Shown here: positions 25,784 to 34,898 of the stretch, one piece after another
Numbering within the stretch: position 1 is the first letter of the stretch
Layout of the letters: every line of letters begins with the position of its first letter
Source of the DNA: DATARH01 sp963712835
Lineage (GTDB): Bacteria; Pseudomonadota; Alphaproteobacteria; ATCC43930; CGMCC-115725
Direction: 5' to 3'
Length of the DNA: 64,000 bases
NCBI GenBank assembly: GCA_963712835.1
Contig: CAVQJJ010000007.1
Coordinates: 434,001 to 498,000 of the forward strand
Position numbers and translations under genes: made by a program
Notes under the pieces: generated by a model
What the model was told of the DNA's origin: nothing
What the model saw: the letters and a program-made list of their open reading frames with translations, nothing else
The model's database searches: none

Positions 25784-26932
25784 TTACTGCCCGGCGGTTG
25801 TTACGGGCATTCGTTGCACCGCTCTATACCAGTCGAGCATCCCCGCGATCAGACACATGATCGCGATCCCCACGACATTAACCCCCAGTTGCATCGTCAG
25901 CCCAGTATTGATTTCCGACATCAGAAAATGCCCCAGCACCGACAGCAGGATGCTGAGGCAAAAAATCTCCAGCGAGTGCCGTCCACACAGCACCAGCGGC
26001 CGCGCCCAGGCCGTCCGCATAAAGCGCGCCTGCGGCGAAACCCAGCGCGCCGTCAGCATCACCAGCGCGAAGAACGAGACGAGGCGGATCGGCGAAAGGT
26101 CCCTCTTGTTGGTCGGCCAGAGCTCGCGCGCAAACAGGTCGGGGACGCTTTCCCAGAAATTGTGGAACGTCCAGGTCATCCGGATGATGAGGGCGGCCGC
26201 GGCGATGATGAGCGCCGGCCAAAACGCCAGTTGAACGAGCCGCGCGCGTCCACGGGGATGCGTCTCGGCATGGCCCAGCGTCGCCCCGAGGATGAAGAGG
26301 AATTGCCAGGCGAGGGGGTTGAAGCTCCACAGAGTGCCGGGCGGATAGGCCGGCATGACGATGCCGAACACCTGCACGGCGATATAAAGCAGCGCCGACG
26401 GAATCAGCGCCGCGAGCGGCCGCCAGCGCAAGCAGATCAGCACCAGCGGGAAAATCAGCAACAGCACGATGTAGAGCGGCAGGATGTCGAGAAAGGTCGG
26501 CTGAAATTGCAGCAGCATCGCCTGCACCACCGCGATGTGCGGGTGCTCGAGGAAATCGCCGACCCCCATTTCCTCGTTGTACATCGGGTTGTTGAAGGCC
26601 CGCACGGTGTACGACACCTCGGCCATGAAGATCATGAAGAGGAAGATGTGCGCCACATAAAGCTGCCAGGCGCGGCGCAGCACCTGCACGGTGGCGATCA
26701 GCGCGCCGCGCACCTGGAGCGCACGGCCATAGACGAGCGAGGCGGTAAAGCCCGAGATGAAGATGAACACCTCGGCCGCGTCGGAGAACGCGATCGACGA
26801 AATCGTAAAATAGTTCAGATAGTTCTCGGGAATATGGTCGATGAAGATGCAGATCAGCGCCAGGCCGCGAAAAAAATCGAGGCGCAGGTCGCGCGACAGC
26901 GCCGGCGGTTGCGTTGCGGAAGCGGCTCTCAT
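25784..26932 (-). CDS. OpgC-domain integral membrane acyltransferase
   Basis: The 382-residue protein has about ten membrane segments and matches the OpgC/MdoC group of the acyltransferase-3 superfamily. The start RDLRLDFFRGLALICIFIDHIPENYLNYFT is diagnostic. SDAAEVFIFISGFTASLVYGRAL follows, with the conserved His-Ile-Pro and Arg residues of the family. Such proteins transfer succinyl or other acyl groups across the membrane onto periplasmic glucans. ATG 26932 (MRAASATQPP) is chosen over an open frame further upstream. It precedes the two SGNH genes by 24 bases and likely forms an operon with them. Confidence 0.85.
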   Translation of the reverse strand: MRAASATQPPALSRDLRLDFFRGLALICIFIDHIPENYLNYFTISSIAFSDAAEVFIFISGFTASLVYGRALQVRGALIATVQVLRRAWQLYVAHIFLFMIFMAEVSYTVRAFNNPMYNEEMGVGDFLEHPHIAVVQAMLLQFQPTFLDILPLYIVLLLIFPLVLICLRWRPLAALIPSALLYIAVQVFGIVMPAYPPGTLWSFNPLAWQFLFILGATLGHAETHPRGRARLVQLAFWPALIIAAAALIIRMTWTFHNFWESVPDLFARELWPTNKRDLSPIRLVSFFALVMLTARWVSPQARFMRTAWARPLVLCGRHSLEIFCLSILLSVLGHFLMSEINTGLTMQLGVNVVGIAIMCLIAGMLDWYRAVQRMPVTTAGQ

Positions 26933-27021
26933 GGGCGGGTGCACGAAATCTAGCAAACCCCGGTCGCCCGCGTCGACCTGCTCGCACTTAAGGCAAAGGC
27001 GGAAACCGCCGACCTCGCAGC

Positions 27022-27768
27022 TCAATCCGCGGTCAGGCCGCCATCCACCGCAAGGATGCAGCCGGTCATGTACGACGCGGCGTCCGATGCCGCAAACATG
27101 ATGACGCGGGCGATCTCATCGGGCGATCCGGCCCGCTTCAGCGGCACACTGCCAAGCAGGCCGGCCCTCGCATCGTCGCTGCCGGCAAAGCGATCGAGCA
27201 TGCCGGTTTCGATCGGCCCCGGCGCAACGGCATTGACCCGCACGCCGAATTCGGCCGCTTCGAGCGCGGCCGCCTTTGTCAGCCCTTCGACGGCGTGCTT
27301 GCTGGCGACGTAAAGCGGTGCGCCGGGCAAGGCCTTGTGGCCGACGATCGACGACAGGTTGACGATGGCGCCGCTTCCCTGCGGACGCATCACCCGCAGC
27401 TCGTGCTTGAAGCTCAGCATCGTGCCCAGAACGTTGGTGTCGAAGACCGCGCGGTAGCCATCCGCGCTCTGCTCGCTCAGCGGTCCGGGCTGGCCTTCGG
27501 TGCCGGCATTGTTGACCGCGATGTCGAGGCGCCCGAAAGACGCGACCGCACGGTCGACGAGGTTGCGCACATCGTTTTCGTCGCGGACATCGGCGCGGAC
27601 GAACTCCCCCTCGGCCCCGGCATCGCGAAGCTCGCCGGCAAGCGTGCGGCCCGCCTCGTCGTGCCGGCCCGAGACGACAACCCGCGCGCCGCTGCGGGCA
27701 AAGGCAAACGCGGTGGCGCGGCCGATACCAGTCAGCGCGCCGGTGACCAGAACGACGGGTGTATTCAT
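27022..27768 (-). CDS. Short-chain dehydrogenase/reductase (SDR)
   Basis: A 248-residue classical SDR. The cofactor motif is VTGALTGIGRATAFAF, the structural motif is VNNAG, and the catalytic triad is Ser in VNLSSIVG with YVASK. The C-terminal MTGCILAVDGGLTAD is typical of NAD(P)-dependent oxidoreductases of the FabG/glucose-1-dehydrogenase type. Arg in VSGRHDE suggests NADP preference. The substrate is not apparent. It starts about 105 bases downstream of the aminotransferase stop on the same strand. Confidence 0.88.
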   Translation of the reverse strand: MNTPVVLVTGALTGIGRATAFAFARSGARVVVSGRHDEAGRTLAGELRDAGAEGEFVRADVRDENDVRNLVDRAVASFGRLDIAVNNAGTEGQPGPLSEQSADGYRAVFDTNVLGTMLSFKHELRVMRPQGSGAIVNLSSIVGHKALPGAPLYVASKHAVEGLTKAAALEAAEFGVRVNAVAPGPIETGMLDRFAGSDDARAGLLGSVPLKRAGSPDEIARVIMFAASDAASYMTGCILAVDGGLTAD

Positions 27769-27873
27769 CGGATTGTCCTTTGATGCGACAACAAGCGGCG
27801 CAGGCCACCCGCCATCGAATCAAGGACGACCCCGAGGCGCTTTCAAGCCCACGCGGCAACGATCGGTTCGCCC

Positions 27874-29025
27874 TCAATCGAGCATCGGGCGCAGGCGCTC
27901 GACCGCGGCGGCGATGGCGGCGGGCTCGCGCGCGAAGCACAGCCGCAGATAACCCTCCCCCATCGGACCGAAGGCGCTTCCCGGCGCCAGCCCGACCTTG
28001 GTCTTGGCCAGCAATTCCTTGGCGAAGGCGGCGCTGTCGCTTACCCCGGCGACTCGCAGGAAGGCATAGAACGCGCCGTCCGGCCGCGCCACCTCGACGC
28101 GCCGGCAGGTTTGCAGCGCACCGATTGCCGCCTCGCGTGCGTCGCGGCAGCGCGCCACGAAACTCCGCACGAACGGCTCGCCATTGCGGATCGCGGCGAT
28201 GCCGGCGCGCTGCAGAAAGGTCGGCGAGCCGCTGGTGTTGAACTCGATCAGCTTCTCGATGGTCGGCAGCAGGTCGGGCGGGATCACCACCCAGCCGAGC
28301 CGCCAGCCGGTCATCGCCCAGGTTTTCGAAAAGCTGTTGACGACGATCAGCCGATCGTCCGGCTCGCCGGGCACAAGGAAGGATGGCGCCACCTGATTGC
28401 CATAGACGATACGGTTGTAGACCTCGTCGGCGACGATCCACAGCCCGCGCCGGCGCGCGAACTCGGTCAGCGCCGCGATCTCGTCGGCCGATGCCGTCCA
28501 CCCCGTCGGGTTGGCCGGCGAGTTGACGAAGATACCCTTGGTGCGCGTGTCGCACGCGGCGACGAGCTTGTCGAGATCGAGCCGCCAGCCGCCGCCCGGC
28601 ACAGGATCGAGCGATACGAGGCGCGGCTCGCCGCCCATGATCGAGACGACCGCGGCAATGTTCGGCCAGATCGGCGCGACGATAACCAAGTTGTCGCCGG
28701 GATCGATCAGCGCCTGCGCGATGAGCATCAGCGCATTGATGCCGGCGCTGGTGACCGCGATGCGCTCCATCCCGACGGGCTTTGCGTACAGCCCGCTCAA
28801 ATAATCGGCAATCGTCTGGCGCAACTCCGGGAGGCCGGCCTTGTAAGTGTAGAAGGTCTCGCCGGCGCGCATCGCCCCGGCGGCCGCCTCGCCGATAAAC
28901 GCCGGCGTCGGTACATCGCCTTCGCCGTACCACAGCCCGACAACATCGGGATCGCCCATGCCGAGCGCGGAGATTTCGGCGATCCGCGAGGTCGGCAGGG
29001 CATCGATGGCGTCGCGGATACTCAT
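27874..29025 (-). CDS. Class I/II pyridoxal-phosphate aminotransferase
   Basis: The 383-residue fold-type I aminotransferase carries the PLP lysine in VVNSFSKTWAMTGWRLGW, the motif NSPANPTGW, ADEVYNRIVYG for the PLP-ring Asp and Tyr, and a C-terminal carboxylate-binding Arg in GYLRLCFARE. It resembles aspartate/aromatic or branched aminotransferase-like enzymes of subgroup I-gamma; the donor and acceptor are not determinable. Its start is 11 bases beyond the scoB stop, so the three genes are likely co-transcribed. Confidence 0.88.
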   Translation of the reverse strand: MSIRDAIDALPTSRIAEISALGMGDPDVVGLWYGEGDVPTPAFIGEAAAGAMRAGETFYTYKAGLPELRQTIADYLSGLYAKPVGMERIAVTSAGINALMLIAQALIDPGDNLVIVAPIWPNIAAVVSIMGGEPRLVSLDPVPGGGWRLDLDKLVAACDTRTKGIFVNSPANPTGWTASADEIAALTEFARRRGLWIVADEVYNRIVYGNQVAPSFLVPGEPDDRLIVVNSFSKTWAMTGWRLGWVVIPPDLLPTIEKLIEFNTSGSPTFLQRAGIAAIRNGEPFVRSFVARCRDAREAAIGALQTCRRVEVARPDGAFYAFLRVAGVSDSAAFAKELLAKTKVGLAPGSAFGPMGEGYLRLCFAREPAAIAAAVERLRPMLD

Positions 29026-29036
29026 GCCGTGAGAGG

Positions 29037-29684
29037 TCAGCCGAGGCCGGGCGCGAGCGCGTAATCGGCCTCGGTCTTGCCGCGCATCTCCTGCAGCGAC
29101 ACTTCGGGCGCCAGCTCGATGAGGGTCATGCCGCCATTGACCTTGTCGATCCGGAAGACGCCGAGATCGGTGATCACCGTGTCAACGACGCCGGCGCCAG
29201 TGAGCGGCAAGGTGCAGCGGTGCAGCAATTTCGGCTCGTCCTTGGCGGTATGCTCCATGAGCACGACGACGCGCTTCACCCCGGCGACGAGGTCCATCGC
29301 ACCGCCCATGCCCTTGACCACGCGGCCGGGGATCATCCAGTTGGCGAGGTCGCCGTTTTCGGCGACCTGCATCGCGCCGAGGATCGACAGGTCGATATGC
29401 CCACCGCGGATCATCCCGAAGGATTGCGCGCTGTCGAAATAGCTCGTCGTCGGCAGCTCGGTGATGGTCTGTTTGCCGGCGTTGATGAGGTCGGGGTCTT
29501 CGTCGCCCTCATAGGGGAACGGGCCCATACCGAGCATGCCGTTCTCGCTCTGCAGCTGCACCGTGACGCCGGACGGGATGAAGTTCGACACCAGGGTCGG
29601 GATGCCAATGCCGAGATTGACGTAGAACCCGTCCTGCAATTCACGGGCGGCGCGCTGCGCCATCTGATCGCGTGTCCAGGGCAT
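29037..29684 (-). CDS. scoB: 3-oxoacid CoA-transferase subunit B
   Basis: The 215-residue beta subunit of a family I CoA transferase. The catalytic glutamate is in QSENGMLGMGP. MAQRAARELQDGFYVNLGIGIPTLVSNF at the N-terminus and VKGMGGAMDLVAGVKRVVVLMEH in the middle are signatures of succinyl-CoA:3-ketoacid CoA transferase. With the A subunit encoded upstream it would activate acetoacetate or related 3-oxoacids in ketone-body or aromatic degradation. The gap to scoA is 17 bases. Confidence 0.9.
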   Translation of the reverse strand: MPWTRDQMAQRAARELQDGFYVNLGIGIPTLVSNFIPSGVTVQLQSENGMLGMGPFPYEGDEDPDLINAGKQTITELPTTSYFDSAQSFGMIRGGHIDLSILGAMQVAENGDLANWMIPGRVVKGMGGAMDLVAGVKRVVVLMEHTAKDEPKLLHRCTLPLTGAGVVDTVITDLGVFRIDKVNGGMTLIELAPEVSLQEMRGKTEADYALAPGLG

Positions 29685-29701
29685 GCGTGACTCCTAATTG
29701 T

Positions 29702-30403
29702 TCAGGCGCGCTTGCGCACGGTGCGCTGCTCGATGCGCTTTTCGTATTGGTCGTAGTGGACGATGCGCTGCACGAAGATGCCGGGCGTGTGCATCTGGTC
29801 GGGATCGATCTCGCCCGCCGGCACCAGATGCTCGACCTCGACCACGGTGGTTTTCGCCGCCGTCGCCATCACCGGATTGAAATTGCGCGCGGTCTTGCGG
29901 AAGACGAGGTTGCCTTCGGTATCCGCCTTCCAGGCGTGGATCACCGCCAGGTCAGCGAAGAGGCCGCGCTCCATGACATAGGTCGCGCCGTCGAACTCGC
30001 GCGTCTCCTTGCCCTCGGCGACGAGCGTGCCGACCCCGGTCTTGGTGAAGAACGCGGGAATGCCGGCGCCGCCGGCGCGGATGCGCTCGGCGAGCGTGCC
30101 CTGCGGGTTGAACTCCAGCTCCAGCTCGCCCTTGAGATAAAGCTCGGCGAACAATTTGTTTTCGCCGACATAGGACGAGATCATCTTCTTGATCTGGCGG
30201 CTTTCAAGCAGCAACCCGAGTCCGGCGCCGTCGATCCCGGCATTGTTGGAAACGACCGTGAGGCCTTTGACCCCGGATTCCTTGATCGCCGCGATCAGCT
30301 TCTCCGGGATGCCGGAAAGGCCGAACCCGCCGGCCATGATCGTCATGCCGTCGCGCAGCAGCCCAGAGAGAGCCGCCTTGGCGTCTGGGTAGGTCTTGTT
30401 CAT
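29702..30403 (-). CDS. scoA: 3-oxoacid CoA-transferase subunit A
   Basis: The 233-residue alpha subunit shows LLRDGMTIMAGGFGLSGIPEKLI, the CoA-binding glycine-rich region of family I CoA transferases. SYVGENKLFAELYLKGELELEFNPQGTLAERIRAGGAGIPAFFT follows. Length and motif set match ScoA of alphaproteobacteria. ATG 30403 follows AGGAGC. It heads a scoA-scoB-aminotransferase series. PcaI-type specificity for 3-oxoadipate cannot be excluded. Confidence 0.9.
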   Translation of the reverse strand: MNKTYPDAKAALSGLLRDGMTIMAGGFGLSGIPEKLIAAIKESGVKGLTVVSNNAGIDGAGLGLLLESRQIKKMISSYVGENKLFAELYLKGELELEFNPQGTLAERIRAGGAGIPAFFTKTGVGTLVAEGKETREFDGATYVMERGLFADLAVIHAWKADTEGNLVFRKTARNFNPVMATAAKTTVVEVEHLVPAGEIDPDQMHTPGIFVQRIVHYDQYEKRIEQRTVRKRA

Positions 30404-30449
30404 GTCGTGCTCCTGCTGGAGCGGTGATAGTTCCCGGCCCCCGCCGCTG

Positions 30450-30669
30450 TCAATTTTTCGCGGGGCCGGGTTGCGGCTGCGGCGATTTCAGCGCGAGTTT
30501 ATCGGCGGTGGCCTGAGCGACCACCCCGCTGACATTCAGCCCCGCCTGCTTTCCGGTCGCGAAATACGACTGCCAAACGAAGTTCATCGCCGCGTAGTCG
30601 CACTCGCAATGCGTCAGGTACACGCGCGAAGACGACGGCGATCATCAGGAATTCGATCGGGCTGCTCAT
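30450..30669 (-). pseudogene. Possible small frameshifted gene after the Rieske oxygenase
   Basis: An ATG at 30669 overlaps the Rieske stop as ATGA and opens MSSPIEFLMIAVVFA, a membrane-like start, in a frame that ends at 30498 with poor composition. The adjacent frame, from GTG 30623 to TGA 30450, reads VYLTHCECDYAAMNFVWQSY and ends KSPQPQPGPAKN with normal codon use. A single-base shift near 30623 would join them into a protein of about 72 residues. This could be a broken small gene, a sequencing error, or two unrelated frames. No family is recognised. Confidence 0.35.
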
Positions 30670-31877
30670 TCCGCCGCCGGCGGGCGCAGCGTCTCCAGGG
30701 GGTTGGCGCCGCCCTCAGCGCGCCGCCGCGCGTGGTCGGCCGCATAACGCCGCCAGGCGATCATCCCGGCGTCGGTGCGCGAGTGGATTTCCTTGCCGGG
30801 GATGACCTTTTCGAGAATGCGCTTGTCCTGGTCTGAGAACAGCCAGTCATGCATCCATGACAGCCAGCAAATCCAGAACAGGCGCTGTTGCAGCGTGCGC
30901 CACCAGCCCTGACGGCGGAACAGGCTCCAGCTGTAATAGAAATTGCTGCCGGCATCGACCGGCGTCACCCAGCGCAGCACGAAATAGTCGCCGCTCGGCC
31001 GGCCGATAAAGGTGGCGCCGGGCATCAGCGACGATTGCCGGTATTTGACGCCGTATCTGACGACGGCCTGGTCCTTCGGGTTGATCTCCTTGCCGCGTCC
31101 CGTGGGTTTGAGGAAGCGGTACCAGGTCTCCTGCTTTGGCGGGAAGACGCCGAGGCCGGGATATTCGGCCGAGGGGATGCCGTCCTTCGACACATAGCCG
31201 ACGCCGCTGTCGTCATCGAGCGGGAAGGCGGCAAGGCGCGAGGCGAACGGGAACACCGGCTGGAACATCAACTCGGGCGAGTTACGGTGGACAAATGGCG
31301 CATGCATGTCGTGGCACAGATTGTCCTTCATGATGCGCCAGTTGCAGCGATAGGTGCGCCAGGTCGAAAAGCCGTGCCAATCCTCCGTCGCGGTGAGGAC
31401 TTCGGGCACCTCGTCTTCGAGGCGCGGCGCTTCGATGTCGCCGACAAAGAGCCAGATCGCGCCGCGCAGCTCGCGCACGGGATAGGATTTGACCGCGGCC
31501 TGGCGCGACATCGGCGCGTTGGGGCCTTCCATCAGCTTGGCGACGCAGAGACCGGTCTCGCCCGAGAAGGTCCAGCCGTGATAGGGGCAGCTGATCGTGC
31601 CGCTGCCGGGATAGAGGCAGCGCCCTTGCGACAGCCGGGCGCCGCGATGCGGACAGCGCTCGGCAAGTGCGTAAAGCTTGCCCTTGTCGCGGAAGATCAC
31701 GATGTCCTCGCCGAGCACCTTGACCACCCTGGGTCTACGCCAGAGCCGCCAAGCGGCCATCACCGGATACCAGTAATTGCGGAAGCCGAGCTCCGGCAGC
31801 CCGGTCCCGGCATAGGGGTCGTCGTCCTTGGGCTGCTCTTTCAAGACCGGCTCGTTCGGGAATGGCTCGACCGTCAT
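30666..31877 (-). CDS. Aromatic ring-hydroxylating dioxygenase alpha subunit-like Rieske oxygenase
   Basis: The 403-residue protein is a Rieske non-heme iron oxygenase. The [2Fe-2S] ligands are CPHRGARLSQG and CPYHGWTFSG. The mononuclear iron region is CNWRIMKDNLCHDMHAPFVHRNS, with two His as expected. The N-terminus matches oxygenases that act with PDR/VanB-type reductases (vanillate, phthalate or carnitine-like substrates). The ATG follows GGAGGAAGCG. A matching reductase gene lies at 36465, beyond pepN and the OmpA gene. The substrate is unknown. It is divergent from pepN. Confidence 0.88.
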   Translation of the reverse strand: MTVEPFPNEPVLKEQPKDDDPYAGTGLPELGFRNYWYPVMAAWRLWRRPRVVKVLGEDIVIFRDKGKLYALAERCPHRGARLSQGRCLYPGSGTISCPYHGWTFSGETGLCVAKLMEGPNAPMSRQAAVKSYPVRELRGAIWLFVGDIEAPRLEDEVPEVLTATEDWHGFSTWRTYRCNWRIMKDNLCHDMHAPFVHRNSPELMFQPVFPFASRLAAFPLDDDSGVGYVSKDGIPSAEYPGLGVFPPKQETWYRFLKPTGRGKEINPKDQAVVRYGVKYRQSSLMPGATFIGRPSGDYFVLRWVTPVDAGSNFYYSWSLFRRQGWWRTLQQRLFWICWLSWMHDWLFSDQDKRILEKVIPGKEIHSRTDAGMIAWRRYAADHARRRAEGGANPLETLRPPAAE

Positions 31878-32074
31878 CGCTTCCTCCTGCCGCTGCCGAG
31901 TGCAGGGCGCGTGCCAGCGCGAGCCGAGCGCTCGCTCGCCCGGCCGAGCTTAAACCCGAACGGCTGATGTTGTGATCGCCAAGGTGAAATGCGCCGGCGC
32001 GGTCCGAACAAAAATTGCGGTGTTCCGTTCTGGGGTATAGAGCTTTGACCCACCGCAATGCTTCGTGTGCCGCA

Positions 32075-34756
32075 ATGTTGGACCTGTCGCATGACGCCGT
32101 TCTGCCCAAGCCGACGCTGCTTTCAGAGTACCGCCCGCCCGATTTCCTGATCGATACGGTCGAGCTCAATTTCACGCTCGGCGAGGAGGAAACGCTCGTC
32201 GAGTCGCGGCTGAAGCTGCGGCGCAACCCGGCGGCGGATTCGCCCCCTGGGACCCCAAATCCGCCGCTCCGTCTCGACGGCGAGGAACTGACGCTCAAAT
32301 CGATCGCGCTCGACGGGTTGCCGCTCTCCTCGGCCTATTTCCGGATCGAACCCGACGGCGCGCTGGTCATCCCCGACGCGCCCGACGTTTTCACGCTCGA
32401 CATCGCGGCCGTCATCAAGCCGCAGCTGAACACCGCGCTTTCGGGCCTCTACACCTCGGGCGGCAATTTCTGCACGCAATGCGAGGCCGAGGGGTTCCGG
32501 CGGATCACCTGGTTCCTCGACCGGCCCGACGTGTCGGCGAAATATTGGGTGCGCATCACCGCCGACAAACAGCGCTATCCGATCCTGTTGTCCAACGGCA
32601 ACCCCGAGCTGCGCGGCGACCTCGACGACGGCCGGCACTTCGCGACCTGGGTCGATCCGCACCCGAAGCCGTCCTATCTGTTCGCGCTGGTCGCGGGCGA
32701 CCTCGTGGCGCTCGAGGACAGCTTCACGACGATGTCGGGACGCAAGGTCGCGCTGGCGATCTGGGTCAGGCGCGGCGACGAGGGCAAATGCGCCCACGCG
32801 ATGGCCTCGCTGAAGGCGTCGATGAAGTGGGACGAGGACACTTACGGGCTCGAATATGATCTCGATGTGTTCAACATCGTCGCGGTTAGCGACTTCAACA
32901 TGGGCGCGATGGAGAACAAGGGGCTCAACATCTTCAACACGCGCTATGTGCTGGCCAAGCCCGACACCGCGACCGACACCGACTATGAGAACATCGAAAG
33001 CGTCATCGGCCACGAATATTTCCACAACTGGACGGGCGATCGCGTCACCTGCCGCGACTGGTTCCAATTGTCGCTGAAGGAGGGGCTGACCGTCTTTCGC
33101 GACCAGCAATTCTCGGCCGATATGGGCAGCGCAGCGGTGTGCCGGATCGCCGACATCCGGGCGCTGCGCTCGTCGCAATTCCCCGAGGATGCCGGGCCGC
33201 TGGCGCACCCGGTGCAGCCCGAGAGCTATTTGCGGATCGATAATTTCTACACCGCGACGGTCTACAACAAGGGCGCCGAATTGATCCGCATGATGCACAC
33301 GCTGTTGGGGCGCGACGGCTTCCGCAAGGGCATGGACCTCTATATCGCGCGGCACGACAACTCGGCGGCGACGATCCCCGATTTTGTCAGCGCGATGCAG
33401 GATGCGAGCGGCGTCGACCTCGGCGAGTTCGCGCGCTGGTACCACCAGGCCGGCACGCCCGAGATCACGGTCGAGGACCGCTACGACGCGGCCGCGAAAA
33501 GCTACGAGCTGACCGTGTCGCAGAAGACGCCGCCGACCCCCGGCCAGCCCGAGAAAGAACCGGTGCCGATCCCGATTCGGATGGGTTTTTTGGGCCCGAA
33601 CGGCGACGAGATGCCGACGCGGCTGGACGGTGAGGCGGCGGCGCAAGAGGGCACGCGGCTGCTGGTGAGCGGCGCGGCGCGGCAGACCTTCCGCTTTGTC
33701 GACGTGCCGGCGAAGCCGGTACCGTCGCTGCTGCGCGGCTTTTCGGCGCCGGTGAAGCTGCAGGGCACGCCGCTCGACCGGCTAAAATTTCTGGGGATCC
33801 ACGACACCGATCCGGTGGCACGGTGGGACGCCGGGCAGCGCGCGGCGACAGCGGTGCTGCTCGAACGCGTCGCGCAATGGCGCCGCGACCCGAACCTGCC
33901 GCCGCTCGACGCCGACCTGATCGACGCGGCGCGGCACACGCTCGCGGAGGCCGCGCGCGACCGTACTTTCGCCGCCGAGGCGCTGGTCTTGCCGAGCGAG
34001 GCGAGCCTCGCCGACGAGATGGAAATCGTCGATGTCGAGGCGATCCATGCGGTGCGCGAGGATGCGCGCCGCTCGATCGCCGCTTCGGTCGCCACCGCAC
34101 TCGGCGAGACGTATCGCGAGCTGACCGACGATGGCCCGTACCGAACCGACAGCGCGTCGATCGGCAAGCGAGCCTTGCGCAATGTGTGCCTCGGCTATCT
34201 CGCCGCAGGCAATCCGGAGGGTGGCGCGCGCCTCGCCAAACTGCAATTCGACGCGCAACAGAACATGACCGATGTGCTGGCGGCGCTGACGGTGCTCGCC
34301 GATATCGACAGCACCGAGCGCAACGCCGCCTTGGTCGCGTTCTATCAGCGCTGGCAGGACGATCCGCTGGTCGTCGACAAATGGTTCGCCATCCAGGCGC
34401 GCTCGTCGCTGCCGGGGACGATCGGCGCGGTCAAGGCGCTCACCCGGCATTCCGCCTTCACACGCAGCAATCCCAACCGGTTGCGCGCGCTGGTCGGCAC
34501 CTTCTCGCAGGCCAACCCGCTGCATTTTCACGACGCGTCAGGCGTCGGCTATGCGTTCCTCGCCGACGAGGTGCTGACGCTCGACCCCGACAACCCGCAG
34601 GTCGCGGCGCGCATGGTGCAGGCGCTGGGGAATTGGCGGCGCTTCGACCCGGCGCGCCAGGCGCTGATGAAGGCGCAGCTGCGGCGCATCCACGACACCC
34701 AGGGGCTCTCGACCAATACCTTCGAGATGGTGTCCAAGAGCCTGGCTGACAGCTGA
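32075..34756 (+). CDS. pepN: Aminopeptidase N (M1 family)
   Basis: The 893-residue zinc aminopeptidase removes N-terminal residues in the cytoplasm. The exopeptidase motif is MGAMENKGLNIFN. The zinc motif is VIGHEYFHNWTGDRVTCRDWFQLSLKEGLTVFRDQQF, with HExxH and the distal Glu 19 residues later. Length and the C-terminal helical domain match proteobacterial PepN. ATG 32075 (MLDLSHDAVLPKP) is chosen over a TTG at 32015. It converges with the OmpA gene, separated by repeat copy 5 and a terminator. Confidence 0.94.
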   Translation: MLDLSHDAVLPKPTLLSEYRPPDFLIDTVELNFTLGEEETLVESRLKLRRNPAADSPPGTPNPPLRLDGEELTLKSIALDGLPLSSAYFRIEPDGALVIPDAPDVFTLDIAAVIKPQLNTALSGLYTSGGNFCTQCEAEGFRRITWFLDRPDVSAKYWVRITADKQRYPILLSNGNPELRGDLDDGRHFATWVDPHPKPSYLFALVAGDLVALEDSFTTMSGRKVALAIWVRRGDEGKCAHAMASLKASMKWDEDTYGLEYDLDVFNIVAVSDFNMGAMENKGLNIFNTRYVLAKPDTATDTDYENIESVIGHEYFHNWTGDRVTCRDWFQLSLKEGLTVFRDQQFSADMGSAAVCRIADIRALRSSQFPEDAGPLAHPVQPESYLRIDNFYTATVYNKGAELIRMMHTLLGRDGFRKGMDLYIARHDNSAATIPDFVSAMQDASGVDLGEFARWYHQAGTPEITVEDRYDAAAKSYELTVSQKTPPTPGQPEKEPVPIPIRMGFLGPNGDEMPTRLDGEAAAQEGTRLLVSGAARQTFRFVDVPAKPVPSLLRGFSAPVKLQGTPLDRLKFLGIHDTDPVARWDAGQRAATAVLLERVAQWRRDPNLPPLDADLIDAARHTLAEAARDRTFAAEALVLPSEASLADEMEIVDVEAIHAVREDARRSIAASVATALGETYRELTDDGPYRTDSASIGKRALRNVCLGYLAAGNPEGGARLAKLQFDAQQNMTDVLAALTVLADIDSTERNAALVAFYQRWQDDPLVVDKWFAIQARSSLPGTIGAVKALTRHSAFTRSNPNRLRALVGTFSQANPLHFHDASGVGYAFLADEVLTLDPDNPQVAARMVQALGNWRRFDPARQALMKAQLRRIHDTQGLSTNTFEMVSKSLADS

Positions 34757-34761
34757 GGATT

Positions 34762-34838
34762 TCATCCCGGCGAAGGCCGGGACCCACTTTCAGCGTCCGT
34801 GACAGCCGCATCATGGGCCCCGGCCTTCGCCGGGGTGG
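34762..34838. repeat. Paired intergenic inverted repeat, copy 5
   Basis: The left unit is CATCCCGGCGAAGGCCGGGA followed by CCCA; the right unit is TGGGCCCCGGCC followed by TTCGCCGGGGTG. They are nearly perfect inverted copies around CTTTCAGCGTCCG. It lies right after the pepN stop and is the cleanest member of this family. Confidence 0.8.
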
Positions 34839-34840
34839 TT

Positions 34841-34872
34841 AAAAACAAAAGGCCCGCTCCGAGGAGCGGGCC
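34841..34872 (-). terminator. Rho-independent terminator of the OmpA-family gene
   Basis: A perfect stem with arms GGCCCGCTCC and GGAGCGGGCC lies 26 bases past the OmpA-gene stop. On the minus strand it is followed by a T-rich run (TTTTGTTTTT), the classical intrinsic terminator form. Confidence 0.85.
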
Positions 34873-34898
34873 TTCGTTCTGAGACCACCAATCAATCG

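Noticed and set aside
32123..33646. 507-codon minus-strand frame opposite pepN
   Set aside because: It is antisense to an M1 aminopeptidase with full motifs.
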